DNA from: CAYLLN01 sp036496265
GTDB taxonomy: Bacteria; Planctomycetota; Planctomycetia; Pirellulales; Pirellulaceae
Length of the DNA: 22,263 nucleotides
NCBI GenBank assembly: GCA_036496265.1
Contig: DASXLL010000080.1
Span: forward strand, 1-22,263
Direction of reading: 5' to 3'
The notes under the pieces: model-generated
Database searches by the model: none
What the model was told of the DNA's origin: nothing
The model's input: only the letters and a program-made list of their open reading frames with translations
Shown here: piece after piece, positions 6,885-15,922 of the stretch
How positions within the stretch are numbered: position 1 is the stretch's first letter
Layout of the letters: each line of letters opens with the position of its first letter
Made by a program: the position numbers and the translations under genes

Positions 6885-8963
6885 ATGACCACCCGCCTCA
6901 TTCTGTTCTTGTTATTGGCTCTCGCGACAACATCTCCCGCCGCCGAACCCCGCTTCGACGACGCCTGCCTCGCCGAAATCTCCCAGCGCATGAACCAATG
7001 CGTCACCGAAGGCAAAATCTCCGGCGCCGTGACGCTCATCGCGACCAAGGACAAAGTCGTCCACCTCGCCGCCACTGGCAAAGCCGACATCGCCGCCAAC
7101 CGTCCCATGGAGCCAGACACAATCTTCCGCGTCGCCTCCATGACCAAGCCAATCACTTCGACGGCCCTCATGCTGCTCATCGAACAAGGCAAGCTCGCCG
7201 TCGATGACCCAATCTCCAAACACATCCCCGCCTTCGCCGGCCAAAAACTCAAGGACGGCTCACCCGCCCGCTCCGTCACCATCAAAGACATCATGACTCA
7301 CACCGCCGGCCTCGCCACATCTCCCGGCAACATCGGCAATAATCCCTCGAATGAGCAGATCGCCAATGCCATCGGAAAACTCCCGCTCGAATTCGCCCCC
7401 GGCACCAAATGGCAATATTCCAGCGGCATTACCATCGCCGGACGCCTCATCGAAATCGCCTCCGGTGAATCCTACGCCGACTATTTGAAGAAGCACATCT
7501 TCGATCCGCTCGGCATGAAAGACTCCACCTTCCAGCTCACACCCGCTCAAGCCAAGCGCCTCGCCGTCACCTACAAGCCCGGCAAAGACAAAGGCCTCCT
7601 CGACCCCGTCGAAATCCCCGATCCCACGCAACCGCGAACACCCGGTCCCTCCGGTGGCCTGTACTCCACCGCGGCCGACATGGCACGCTTCTATCAATGC
7701 ATCCTCAACGGTGGCTCGCTGAACGGCACTCGCCTCCTCAGCGAAAAATCCACCGCCGAAATGCTCCGCATCCACACCCCCGGCATCATCACAGGCTTCA
7801 CACCCGGCAACGGCTGGGGCCTCGGCTGGTGCGTCGTCGAAAAACCACAAGGCGTCACGCGCCTCCTCTCCCCCGGCACCTTCGGTCACGGTGGTGCCTG
7901 GGGCACGCAGGGCTGGACTGATCCCCAGCGCGGACTGATCTTCGTCCTCATGATTCAGCGGCAAAACTTCGGCAACAGCGACGCTTCCGATGTCCGCGAC
8001 GCCTTCACCGAAGCCGCCGTCACCGCCTATCGCGGCGCCGAATCGCCCACCGCCAAATTCGTCGAATATCACGGCTACAAACAAGCCGTCGAGCTCAAGC
8101 GCGGCAACATCCGCGCCGTCCTCTGCCCCGAAGTCGGCGGTCGCCCCCTGGAATTTTCCCTCGACGGCAAAAACTGCCTCTACCTCGACGATCAAGAAGG
8201 CCCCCGCCAACCCGGTCGCCAACCCAACGCCTCCGCCGGCCGCTTCGACTTCGGCCCCGAGCTCACCACGCCGCCGCATCAAAAAATCTTCTCCGGCGAA
8301 TGGACCGCCGAAGTCACCGGCGACTACTCCGCCCGCCTCATCAGCCAGCGCGACGACGCCACCGGCGTCCAGCTCATCCGCGACTTCGAATTGAAAGAAG
8401 ACAAAAACGCACCTTGGCTCTCCTGTCGCCAAACCATCATCAACATCTCCACCGAACCCAAAGAATACTGTCACTGGGGCCGCTCCTTCGCCCTCGGCAA
8501 TGGCCTCTGTTTCATCCCACTCGCCGGCAAAAGCCGCTTCCCCAGCAAATATGCCCTCTACGAAGACGGCGGCCTCATCAACGTCAAAGCCAAAGACGAC
8601 AATATTCGCGAGCGCGACGGCTTTCTCGAAATTCTCGGCCCGCCCCGCAAACCCAAGCTCGGCTTCGACTCCTACGCCGGCTGGCTCGCCTACCTCATGC
8701 CCGGCGATCTCCTCTTCACGAAGCGTTTCGCCACCTATCCCGACCGCGTCTATAACGAAGCCGCCGGCCTCACCATCTCCGTCTGGTATCCACCCGGCAG
8801 TCGCGTCGAGCTCGAACCCATCGGCCCCCGCGAACGCCTCGCCCCCGGCGAAGCCGCCTCCTTCACCGAAGAATGGTATCTCCAATCATTCCCTTTCCCA
8901 AAATCCGGCGATCACGTCGATTTGATCAAACTCCGCGCTGCGGTTGAGATGGGCGAAAAATAA
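6885..8963 (+). CDS. Secreted serine beta-lactamase-like hydrolase fused to a mutarotase-like domain
   Basis: 692 residues from ATG 6885, chosen because it gives a clean signal peptide, MTTRLILFLLLALATTSPAA; the open frame upstream is repeat sequence. Residues about 25-380 are the class-C beta-lactamase/penicillin-binding-like fold used by many esterases and peptidases: nucleophile Ser85 in SMTK with Lys88, Tyr178 in QYSSG, and the third motif as His335-Gly-Gly. Residues about 392-692 begin AVELKRGNIRAVLCPEVGGR and read as a galactose-mutarotase-like beta-sandwich, probably DUF4380-like. This pairing suggests hydrolysis of a glycan-linked or peptide-linked ester, but the substrate cannot be inferred. 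Its end is 13 bp from the convergent PSP1 gene. Fold assignment of the first half is strong; of the second half, moderate. Confidence 0.88.
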   Translation: MTTRLILFLLLALATTSPAAEPRFDDACLAEISQRMNQCVTEGKISGAVTLIATKDKVVHLAATGKADIAANRPMEPDTIFRVASMTKPITSTALMLLIEQGKLAVDDPISKHIPAFAGQKLKDGSPARSVTIKDIMTHTAGLATSPGNIGNNPSNEQIANAIGKLPLEFAPGTKWQYSSGITIAGRLIEIASGESYADYLKKHIFDPLGMKDSTFQLTPAQAKRLAVTYKPGKDKGLLDPVEIPDPTQPRTPGPSGGLYSTAADMARFYQCILNGGSLNGTRLLSEKSTAEMLRIHTPGIITGFTPGNGWGLGWCVVEKPQGVTRLLSPGTFGHGGAWGTQGWTDPQRGLIFVLMIQRQNFGNSDASDVRDAFTEAAVTAYRGAESPTAKFVEYHGYKQAVELKRGNIRAVLCPEVGGRPLEFSLDGKNCLYLDDQEGPRQPGRQPNASAGRFDFGPELTTPPHQKIFSGEWTAEVTGDYSARLISQRDDATGVQLIRDFELKEDKNAPWLSCRQTIINISTEPKEYCHWGRSFALGNGLCFIPLAGKSRFPSKYALYEDGGLINVKAKDDNIRERDGFLEILGPPRKPKLGFDSYAGWLAYLMPGDLLFTKRFATYPDRVYNEAAGLTISVWYPPGSRVELEPIGPRERLAPGEAASFTEEWYLQSFPFPKSGDHVDLIKLRAAVEMGEK

Positions 8964-8976
8964 TGGCTTGCAACGA

Positions 8977-9549
8977 TTACTCGCCAGCGGCAACTCGCTT
9001 TGATCCGCACGCCGACAGCACCGAGCACGTGCTGCAGCCGCCGCTGCCGCAGCCAGCGCCTTCCTCCGTGCCGCAATTTGGCCCGCACCCGGCTGTCAGC
9101 GTCTCGGCAAACTTTTGCAGCTGCGCTTTCGCCTCATACGCATCCGCCAACTCCGCCGTCAGTGCATCCAACTCGGGCGTTGTCTCGCCGAGGAAATAAA
9201 AATACAGCGAGCGGCCATCAAACAGATGCTCGACATCCAACAGAATCGCCGAGCTGCCCCGCTCCGCCAGCCGCTGACAGCACGCCTCGTATGCTCCCAT
9301 GCGGTTCTTTTCCAGCCGCGCAATCAGCAGATCGTCTTCGACCGTGACGCGGCGGAGAATCTCGCCTTCGGATTCGATAATCGGATCGGCAAAGTCCGAT
9401 TCGGCAGCGGAAAGAATGTCACCGACTTCCAGACCTCGCCGAGTGCGACAGACAACTCGCGATCCGCGGCGCAATCGCTCGGCACCGGCGGCAGCAAAGC
9501 GGCCAACGCTTCCCAAAACGCCGATACGAACAAAATGCTGCCGGAACAT
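8977..9549 (-). CDS. PSP1-domain (RicT/YaaT-like) protein with Cys-rich tail
   Basis: 190 residues from ATG 9549, giving MFRQHFVRIGVLG, which matches the usual start of the family. An in-frame alternative at 9606 adds 19 unconserved residues but would reduce the gap to ppa to 9 bp. The PSP1 domain is recognised from RGSRVVCRTRRGLEVGDIL, a helical middle, LLDVEHLFDGRSLYFYFLGE and the C-terminal CGPNCG. PSP1 proteins such as Bacillus RicT work in RNA-processing/cell-fate complexes, some carrying Fe-S clusters. The last 35 residues hold about nine Cys in a Gly/Ser-rich stretch (CGPNCG, GCGSGGCSTCS), so metal or cluster binding is possible. It lies downstream of ppa on the same strand and is probably cotranscribed with it. 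Confidence 0.8.
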   Translation of the reverse strand: MFRQHFVRIGVLGSVGRFAAAGAERLRRGSRVVCRTRRGLEVGDILSAAESDFADPIIESEGEILRRVTVEDDLLIARLEKNRMGAYEACCQRLAERGSSAILLDVEHLFDGRSLYFYFLGETTPELDALTAELADAYEAKAQLQKFAETLTAGCGPNCGTEEGAGCGSGGCSTCSVLSACGSKRVAAGE

Positions 9550-9615
9550 CAAGTCGGTCACACAAGAGAGTTTCTGCCGCAGGCCCCATCGTACCATGAA
9601 CTGCAAAACCCGTCG

Positions 9616-10161
9616 CTATTTGTGAAATCCATGCCGCCGATGCTCGCTGTACCGATCGAGCGCCGCTTCGATGATCGGCGCCGCCGCTGCCGCCTCTTGA
9701 AAGTCTTCGACTTCGACGGTTTTGTGCTCCAGCGTCTTGTAGTCCAAAAAGAACCGCCGCAGCATCGTGAGCCGATGTTCCGGCAACTCGCTCGCCTCGC
9801 GAAACCCGTTGAACTCCGGGTCATCCATCGCCACGGCCAGGATTTTGTGGTCCTTTTTGCCGCTATCGACCATGGTCATCAGACCGATAGCCCGGGAGCG
9901 GACGAGCGTCAGCGGCGCGACCGGTTCTTGCATTAAAACCAGCACGTCGAGCGGGTCGTCGTCTTCGGCATACGTCTGCGGGATGAACCCATAGTTCGCC
10001 GGATAATGCACCGCCGAATAGAGCATGCGATCGACGCGCAGCAGACCCGTCGCTTTGTCCAGCTCATACTTAATGCTGCTGCCGCGCGGAATCTCGATCA
10101 GCGCCATGAATTCGTAGGGCAGCTTGAGGCCGGGAGTGACGTCGTGCCAGGGGTGGGTCAT
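9616..10161 (-). CDS. ppa: Inorganic pyrophosphatase (class I)
   Basis: 181 residues, the usual length for bacterial family I soluble pyrophosphatases, which hydrolyse pyrophosphate to two phosphates in the cytoplasm with Mg2+. Visible hallmarks are EIPRGSSIKYELDK, the YPANYGFIPQTY strand, and the acidic metal site EDDDPLDVLVL (Asp67, 68, 69 and 72). The DSGKKDHKILAV segment supplies further active-site residues. The start MTHPWHDVTPG matches relatives; no Shine-Dalgarno site is seen. The PSP1 gene follows on the same strand. The 200-bp divergent region to the TerB-like gene at 10363 should hold both promoters. Confidence 0.97.
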   Translation of the reverse strand: MTHPWHDVTPGLKLPYEFMALIEIPRGSSIKYELDKATGLLRVDRMLYSAVHYPANYGFIPQTYAEDDDPLDVLVLMQEPVAPLTLVRSRAIGLMTMVDSGKKDHKILAVAMDDPEFNGFREASELPEHRLTMLRRFFLDYKTLEHKTVEVEDFQEAAAAAPIIEAALDRYSEHRRHGFHK

Positions 10162-10362
10162 AAGGGGTCAGGGGACAAGGATCAAGGTTCAGCAAAGCTC
10201 GACTGTGTCGGGCAACGTGTTTCGCACAATGTATCACGCAGTGTGGATGGTGTCGCCGATGCACGGGAACGGCGTGAGAGTTGCCGCGGGTGGCAGTGCT
10301 GTGACTGGAGCGATAAAATAACAGCAACGGCTATCAGAACACGCACCAGGAACTCCTTTCTC

Positions 10363-10938
10363 ATGACGAGCCACAGCCACGATTCCTTCAAACAGCGCGA
10401 ACGCGGATTGGAAGAGGCATTTTTCCAGGAACGCGACCGCCAGCTTCTTGAAAAACTGCGATCGCACCTCGCCGCCATGGAGCACAAAGCCCAACTGGCT
10501 CACGTCACCGGCATCGTCGAAGACCACGTCCTTGCCAGCCTGACTCAGGCTGGCGTCCGGGCCGAAACGCTCGCGGCTGTCGTCCTTATCCCGCTGGTCG
10601 AAGTCGCCTGGTGCGACGGCACCGTCGCCCCCGAAGAGCGCGACGCGATCCTGAACGCCGCCTCTCAGCAAGGAATTCACCGCGGCAGCCCCTCCCGCGA
10701 GTTGCTCGAACATTGGCTCACCGCCCGGCCCGACTCGCGGATCATCAACGCCTGGAAAGAATACGTCCACGAGCTCGCCCGCATCATGCCCGGCCCCACG
10801 CTCGAAACCATGAAGAAAAACCTCCTCCACCGCCTCCACAACGTCGCCTCCGCCGCCGGCGGCTTCCTCGGCCTCGTCACCATCTCCAAGCACGAGCAGC
10901 AAATGATGGACGAGATTGCCAAGGCGTGGGAAGTGTAA
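10363..10938 (+). CDS. TerB-like helical protein
   Basis: 191 residues from ATG 10363 (MTSHSHDSFKQ). The N-terminal 45 residues are charged and probably coiled coil. Residues 83-96, WCDGTVAPEERDAI, form the Asp-rich loop seen in TerB-like/DUF533 domains, which bind divalent metal and are widespread in bacteria of varied function. The rest is helical, with a hydrophobic GGFLGLVTISK stretch near the end. There are no other ter genes nearby, so a tellurite role is not implied. It converges with the small gene at 10955 (16 bp apart). Confidence 0.7.
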   Translation: MTSHSHDSFKQRERGLEEAFFQERDRQLLEKLRSHLAAMEHKAQLAHVTGIVEDHVLASLTQAGVRAETLAAVVLIPLVEVAWCDGTVAPEERDAILNAASQQGIHRGSPSRELLEHWLTARPDSRIINAWKEYVHELARIMPGPTLETMKKNLLHRLHNVASAAGGFLGLVTISKHEQQMMDEIAKAWEV

Positions 10939-10954
10939 GCCGCAAGCGCAGGCC

Positions 10955-11164
10955 CTAGCTAAGACGGCCGATGAGCAATAGGACGTCGGTTCGCTTCTCT
11001 TCAAAGAGGCCGAACAGGGACAGGATCGCGACGCCCAGCATGATGCCGAAAACCCACCAAGGCCAAATGTGCTCGATCGACTGAGCGGCGTGACGAATCA
11101 TCGCCATCAGCCGCCGCCGCCATTTACCGCGGATCTTCGGACGACGAATATTAGCCCTCGGCAT
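10955..11164 (-). CDS. Small single-pass membrane protein, unknown
   Basis: 69 residues from ATG 11164. A very basic N-terminus (PRANIRRPKIRGKWRRRL) is followed by one membrane helix, WPWWVFGIMLGVAILSLFGLF, and a short tail. By the positive-inside rule the N-terminus would be cytoplasmic. I know no family. It is a plausible gene because it fills the space between the convergent TerB-like gene and the divergent DUF1552 gene. It also coincides with the GC-skew switch. Confidence 0.55.
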   Translation of the reverse strand: MPRANIRRPKIRGKWRRRLMAMIRHAAQSIEHIWPWWVFGIMLGVAILSLFGLFEEKRTDVLLLIGRLS

Positions 11165-11220
11165 CAAGAATCATTTAAGATGGTGGGATCGTCATTGGTG
11201 ATCATTCGAGTGCTTTTTCA

Positions 11221-12591
11221 ATGAACTACCTAATCGGTCCAGCGATGAACAGCAAAGTCAATCGAGAGCGATTTCAATCGGATCGATCAAAACTAATGTC
11301 GCTTTCACGTCGGCGCTTGTTGCGCGGAACGGGCGTCGTCTTGGCTTTGCCGTGGCTCGATTCCCTGATGCCGGGCTTCGCGCGCGGAGCAGCGGATAGC
11401 GCGGTCGCTGGCGGCGGTACGAAGCCGCGGCGGATGTTCGCGATTTGCAACAATCTGGGGCTGCTCACCGAGCTATTTTTTCCAACGGAGAAGGGGCAGG
11501 ACTATCGTCCTTCTCCGTACCTCGAATTGTTGAAAGAACATCGTGAGGATTTCACGGTATTCAGCGGCGTCTCGCATCCGAATGTGGATGGCGGACATCC
11601 GGCGGATGTGTGCTTTTTGACGGCGGCGCCGCATCCGGGCAGCAGCTCATTTCGCAACACGATCTCGCTCGATCAACAGATCGCGGAGCAGATTGGGACA
11701 TTGACGCGGTTTCCCTCGATCACGCTCGGCGTCAACACGCGCATGCGGAGCCTGTCGTGGACTGGGACGGGCGTCGCCATTCCGCCGGAAGATAAAGCGG
11801 CCGAGGTGTTCAAGCAGCTTTTTTTGCAAGGCAGCGAAGAGCAGGTGGCGGCACAGATTCAGAAGCTCGACACCGGGCGGAGCATTTTGGACGCGGTGGG
11901 AGAGCAGGCCCGGGACCTGCAGAAGCGCGTTGCCGCGCAGGACCGCGAGCGGCTCGATCAGTATTTCAGCAGCGTGCGCGATTTGGAGCACCGGCTGCAG
12001 GCCTCGCGAGGTTGGGAGAGTAAGCCCAAGCCGGTGGTGAAGGCTCCGATGCCGGTCGATCCGCCGTCGCCCGCGGAATACATGGAGAAAATCGCGGTGA
12101 TGTATGACTTGGCCCGCCTGGCGCTGGAGACGGATTCGACGCGGGCCATCACGCTGATGCTGGATAGCGTTTCGACGCCGGTAATGGAGATTCCAGAAGT
12201 AACGATCACCGACGGGTATCACAATTTGTCGCATCACGGCAAGTCGGAGTCGAAGCGAGCTCAGCTCAAGGCCATCGACGAATGCCACATGAAGCTGCTC
12301 GCGAAGCTGTTCAGCGATTTGAAGGCCGTCCGCGAAAGTGATGAGACCCTGCTTGATCGGACGATGGTGCTTTACGGCTCGAATTTCGGCGACGCGAACT
12401 CGCATGTGACAACGAACATGCCGGTCGTTTTGGCCGGCGGCGGTTTCAGGCATGGTCAGCATCTGGCTTTTAGTCGCGAGCAGAATTACCCGCTGCCGAA
12501 TTTGTTCGTCTCGATGCTGCAGCGGATGGGGATCGAGACAGAGCGATTTGCATCGTCAACTGGAACGATGCGTGGCTTGGAGATGGCGTGA
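11221..12591 (+). CDS. DUF1552 family protein, Tat-type leader
   Basis: 456 residues. The leader SRRRLLRGTGVVLALPWLDSL is a twin-arginine-like export signal. Because it begins about 27 residues in, ATG 11296 (MSLSRRRLL) or 11245 may be the true start rather than 11221. The body shows DUF1552 features: RRMFAICNNLGLL, YLELLKEHREDFTVFSGVSHP, GGHPADVCFLTAA, SITLGVN, YHNLSHHGK and MVLYGSNFGDANSH near the end. The fold is alkaline-phosphatase/sulfatase-like, close to DUF1501, and the biochemical role is unknown. It overlaps the next gene (TGATG at 12589-12593), implying translational coupling. Such pairs are characteristic of planctomycetes. Confidence 0.92.
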   Translation: MNYLIGPAMNSKVNRERFQSDRSKLMSLSRRRLLRGTGVVLALPWLDSLMPGFARGAADSAVAGGGTKPRRMFAICNNLGLLTELFFPTEKGQDYRPSPYLELLKEHREDFTVFSGVSHPNVDGGHPADVCFLTAAPHPGSSSFRNTISLDQQIAEQIGTLTRFPSITLGVNTRMRSLSWTGTGVAIPPEDKAAEVFKQLFLQGSEEQVAAQIQKLDTGRSILDAVGEQARDLQKRVAAQDRERLDQYFSSVRDLEHRLQASRGWESKPKPVVKAPMPVDPPSPAEYMEKIAVMYDLARLALETDSTRAITLMLDSVSTPVMEIPEVTITDGYHNLSHHGKSESKRAQLKAIDECHMKLLAKLFSDLKAVRESDETLLDRTMVLYGSNFGDANSHVTTNMPVVLAGGGFRHGQHLAFSREQNYPLPNLFVSMLQRMGIETERFASSTGTMRGLEMA

Positions 12592-15329
12592 TGTTCCCTG
12601 GCCGATTGATTCCCTGGAGCGTGGCGCGACTGGCAATGGTCTGGGCCTGCGCGGTGGTCGCCGGCGCTCGACCGATGATGGCGGTGGAGGCTTTCGCGCA
12701 TCAGCCGTTCATTGAAAAATATTGCGCGGGCTGCCATGACGGGGCAACGAAGGCGGGCGGTTTGGATTTGACGGCGCTGAGCTACTCGCCGGACGATGCG
12801 AATAATTTTGCCCGCTGGGTGAAGGTGCACGACCGGCTGAAGGCGGGTGAGATGCCGCCCAAGGACGAAGAGCGGCCGCCGCCAGCCGAGCTGAGTTCGG
12901 TGGTCGGAGGATTGGCGTCGTCGCTGATTGCAATTGAAAACGAGCAGGCTGCCAAAGCCGGCCGGGCGCAAGTGCGGCGGCTGAATGGCTATGAATATGA
13001 AAATGCGCTCCGCGATCTGCTTTCGGCGCCGTGGCTGCAAGCGAAGGAGCAGTTTCCGGAAGATGGCGAGGCGTTTCGCTACAACAAGGTCGGTAGCGCG
13101 CTTGATGTGTCGCACGTGCATTTGTCGCGGTACATGACGGCAGCCGATTATGCCATTCGGCAGGTTATGAGCGTGGCGTTCGAGCGGCCGCCGACCGCTG
13201 TTCGGCGGTATTACGCCCGCGACCAGCGGACGCTGACGCGAACATTCACGCAGAACCCCTTCAACAGCTCACCCGATCGCCAGCATTATCCGGTGCTCGG
13301 TTTTGAGGCTCAGCCGGGAGTGCGCAGGGGCCAAGAGCCGCTGACGGTTGGCGATGCGGACCCGGATAAGCGGGAGCTCGAGGCAGTGGGCTGGGTGTCG
13401 AGCAACTACGTGACCGGATTCACATATCGTTGGGATCAGTTTCGGGCGCCGGTGGCGGGGCGGTATCGCGTTCGGTTTAGCGGCTACACGCTGTGGTGTG
13501 CGCCGGGCGGAGTGAGCCACAGTTTTGCGGGGAGCGAAGATCGTGTGGGGAAGCCGCGGCCGCCAAACAAGAACACGCCGAACTACGACGAGATTTCTCC
13601 TGGCCGCACGACGGAGCCAATCACGGTCTATACGCGGAACGGCGTGATGAATCGACGCGTGGGTGAATTTGACCTTTCACTCGAGCCGGCTGTGCATGAT
13701 GTGGGGGAAGTGTGGCTGCTGGCGAACGAGACGCTGGTTCCGGATGCTTCGCGATTCTATCGCTCGCGGCCGAATGGGTTTGTAAATCCGCTGATGACGC
13801 CGGAAGGCTGTCCGAGCGTGGCCTTTCGGTGGATGGAGGTGGAGGGGCCACTGAATGACGAATCAACGCTGGCCGGATATCGGCTGCTGTTCGGTGATTT
13901 GCCGCTCCGCAAGGTGGAAGAAGGAAAAGCGGGCGGCGTGGCGATTCCGCATGTGCGGCCGGGCGATCGCCGGGAAGGTGGACGCAACGCGGGACAACGC
14001 GTCGAGCCGTTGGAGGATCTGTTCGTCGAAGTTGTCTCAAGCGATCCGCGCGGCGATGCTCAGCGGCTGCTGCGCGGTTTCTTGGAACGGGTGTATCGCT
14101 CGCCGCCGCAAAAGGATGAAGTGCGGCCGTTTTTGGATCTGTTCGAAAATCGGATGGCCAACGGGTTGAGCTTCACGGAAGCAATAGTCGCGGCTTACAC
14201 GGCGGTTCTGGCTTCGCCGAAGTTTTTGTATTTGGACGAGCAGCCGGGGCGGCTGGATGATTTGGCTTTGGCCACGCGGCTGTCGTTGTTTTTGTGGAAT
14301 TCGACGCCGGACGACCGCCTCCGCATGTTGGCGACGCGCGGCGAGCTGACTCGGCCGGACGTTTTGCGGGCCGAGACGGAGCGGATGCTCGCGGATGGCA
14401 AATCGCGTCGATTCGTCGAAGCGTTTCTCGATTATTGGCTCGATTTGCGCAAAATCGAGGATTCGACGCCTTCGACCACACTCTTTAACGATTACTACCT
14501 CGATGATGCACTGACCGAGGCGGCGGTGGCGGAGACGCAACTCTACTTCGCCGACATGGTGCGGCGCGATTTGCCGGCCCGGCAGATCATCGACTCCGAT
14601 TTCACGTTCCTGAACGAGCGGCTGGCGACACACTATGGAATTTCGGGCGTCAAAGGCATCGCGATGCGGCAGGTGGCGCTGCCGGCTGATAGCCCGCGCG
14701 GCGGTTTGTTGACGCAGGCCAGCGTGCTGAAGGTGACTGCGAACGGCACGACCACGTCGCCTGTCGTGCGCGGCAAATGGCTGATGGAACGGATACTCGG
14801 GTTCGAGGCGGTTCCACCTCCGTCGGTGCCGGCGGTCGAGCCGGATATTCGCGGGGCGGTTACGATTCGTCAGCAACTCGACAAGCACCGAGCCGATGAG
14901 AGCTGCGCGGCGTGCCACCGATATATCGATCCGCCGGGCTTTGCGCTGGAGAGCTTCGATGTGATGGGTGCCTGGCGCGATCGCTACCGCGCCGTTGCGG
15001 CAGACGATCAAGCGCCCGAAGTGGGGATCGGCAAAAACGGCCATGTTTTTGCTTTTTACTTCGGCCTTTCAGTGGATTCGGGCGGGAAACTGGCCGATGG
15101 CCGCGCTTTCGCCGATATTCGCGAGCTCAAGCAACTATTGGCTCGTGACGAGCAGACTGTTGCACGGAATCTCGTCAAGCAACTGGTTGTCGATGCCACC
15201 GGCGCTCCTGTCCGCTTCAGCGACCGAGACGCGGTCGAACGGATTCTGCAGAAGGCCAAAGCCAGCGACTATGGAGTTCGCACGATCATCCGCGAGATTG
15301 TGCAGAGCGAACTATTTCGCACTAAATGA
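12591..15329 (+). CDS. DUF1587/DUF1595/DUF1592/DUF1588/DUF1585 planctomycete cytochrome-type protein
   Basis: 912 residues from ATG 12591 (GTG 12588 is one codon earlier). An N-terminal hydrophobic segment (VARLAMVWACAVVAGA) is a signal or anchor. The first heme-c site is C45-AG-C48-H49; a second CXXCH is at 772-776 (CAACH). Domain order: DUF1587 from about 128 (RRLNGYEYENALRDLL), a carbohydrate-binding-like insert (FRAPVAGRYRVRFSG), DUF1595 from about 489, DUF1592 from about 555 (DDLALATRLSLFLWNSTPDDRL), DUF1588 from about 704 (RGGLLTQASVL) and DUF1585 from about 834 to the end. All domains are in the usual order and complete. The protein is probably periplasmic and redox-linked; its substrate is unknown. 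It is coupled to the DUF1552 gene and overlaps the convergent gene by 18 bp. Confidence 0.93.
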   Translation: MFPGRLIPWSVARLAMVWACAVVAGARPMMAVEAFAHQPFIEKYCAGCHDGATKAGGLDLTALSYSPDDANNFARWVKVHDRLKAGEMPPKDEERPPPAELSSVVGGLASSLIAIENEQAAKAGRAQVRRLNGYEYENALRDLLSAPWLQAKEQFPEDGEAFRYNKVGSALDVSHVHLSRYMTAADYAIRQVMSVAFERPPTAVRRYYARDQRTLTRTFTQNPFNSSPDRQHYPVLGFEAQPGVRRGQEPLTVGDADPDKRELEAVGWVSSNYVTGFTYRWDQFRAPVAGRYRVRFSGYTLWCAPGGVSHSFAGSEDRVGKPRPPNKNTPNYDEISPGRTTEPITVYTRNGVMNRRVGEFDLSLEPAVHDVGEVWLLANETLVPDASRFYRSRPNGFVNPLMTPEGCPSVAFRWMEVEGPLNDESTLAGYRLLFGDLPLRKVEEGKAGGVAIPHVRPGDRREGGRNAGQRVEPLEDLFVEVVSSDPRGDAQRLLRGFLERVYRSPPQKDEVRPFLDLFENRMANGLSFTEAIVAAYTAVLASPKFLYLDEQPGRLDDLALATRLSLFLWNSTPDDRLRMLATRGELTRPDVLRAETERMLADGKSRRFVEAFLDYWLDLRKIEDSTPSTTLFNDYYLDDALTEAAVAETQLYFADMVRRDLPARQIIDSDFTFLNERLATHYGISGVKGIAMRQVALPADSPRGGLLTQASVLKVTANGTTTSPVVRGKWLMERILGFEAVPPPSVPAVEPDIRGAVTIRQQLDKHRADESCAACHRYIDPPGFALESFDVMGAWRDRYRAVAADDQAPEVGIGKNGHVFAFYFGLSVDSGGKLADGRAFADIRELKQLLARDEQTVARNLVKQLVVDATGAPVRFSDRDAVERILQKAKASDYGVRTIIREIVQSELFRTK

Positions 15330-15860
15330 GGTGTGAGCGGTGGCAAGGTCTGCTTTTGCCGATTGCTGACCGGTGACAACCATCGTGCTCAAGAGCGCGT
15401 CGAGGCCGCGACAGGTTCGCTGGTGAATGCTGCGAGCGATCCAGGGGCTTAGCACAGCCCACACAGCGCCGTTAAGGAGCGTGACGGCGATGACCGGGAT
15501 CAGCCAGAAGAGGGGAGCAACGCGGCCGGCGAATATCGTCCCGAAGACGGCCAGAAACACGAGAGCGAGCCCGCCATTAAGAGCAATCGGAAAGATTCTG
15601 GCAAATCGGATCATGCGCTCGGCGGCACCGAGGTCGGCGGCGACGTCAAGCTGTCCTTGGCGAAGGCGGATGTCCAGTTGCGAGGCACCGACCAGCGGGC
15701 TTTGGCGGTTGCTGCTCATGCCGGGTCCGGTGAGTCGCACGGAATCGGCCGTTCGTTCGTCGAGTCGAAAACCGACGGCGGATAACGCGGCAATGGCCAG
15801 GTCGAGAGCTTTTTCGAGGTCGCCTTGAAATGAACGGGAAGCGTTATAAATCATTGGCAT
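15312..15860 (-). CDS. Two-helix membrane protein, unknown
   Basis: 182 residues from ATG 15860 (MPMIYNASRSFQGD). The open frame extends to 16001, but the extra 47 residues overlap rhaA and look non-coding; a weak GAGG lies upstream of 15860. Residues 1-85 are soluble with a regular alpha/beta pattern (ALDLAIAALSAVGFRLDERT, then VGASQLDIRLRQGQLDVAADLG). Two membrane helices follow at about 90-110 and 115-138, then a cytoplasmic tail. No family recognised. It diverges from rhaA (62 bp) and its 3' end overlaps the DUF1592 gene by 18 bp. Confidence 0.7.
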   Translation of the reverse strand: MPMIYNASRSFQGDLEKALDLAIAALSAVGFRLDERTADSVRLTGPGMSSNRQSPLVGASQLDIRLRQGQLDVAADLGAAERMIRFARIFPIALNGGLALVFLAVFGTIFAGRVAPLFWLIPVIAVTLLNGAVWAVLSPWIARSIHQRTCRGLDALLSTMVVTGQQSAKADLATAHTSFSAK

Positions 15861-15922
15861 GATGCTGCTGCCTCGCAATTGCCAGATTCTAGACCGTTCG
15901 CGGCCGCAATAGAATACGCAGC

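Noticed and set aside
7260..8885. 541-residue open frame on the - strand
   Set aside because: Low-complexity Gly/Ala/Glu/Val-rich antisense shadow of the GC-rich hydrolase gene, whose three catalytic motifs prove the + strand frame.
10363..10938. Tellurite-resistance system
   Set aside because: Only a TerB-like domain is present; no other ter genes lie nearby.
11165..11220. Replication origin elements at the skew switch
   Set aside because: The short AT-rich stretch has no DnaA-box cluster and no dnaA or other origin gene nearby; the skew alone is not proof.
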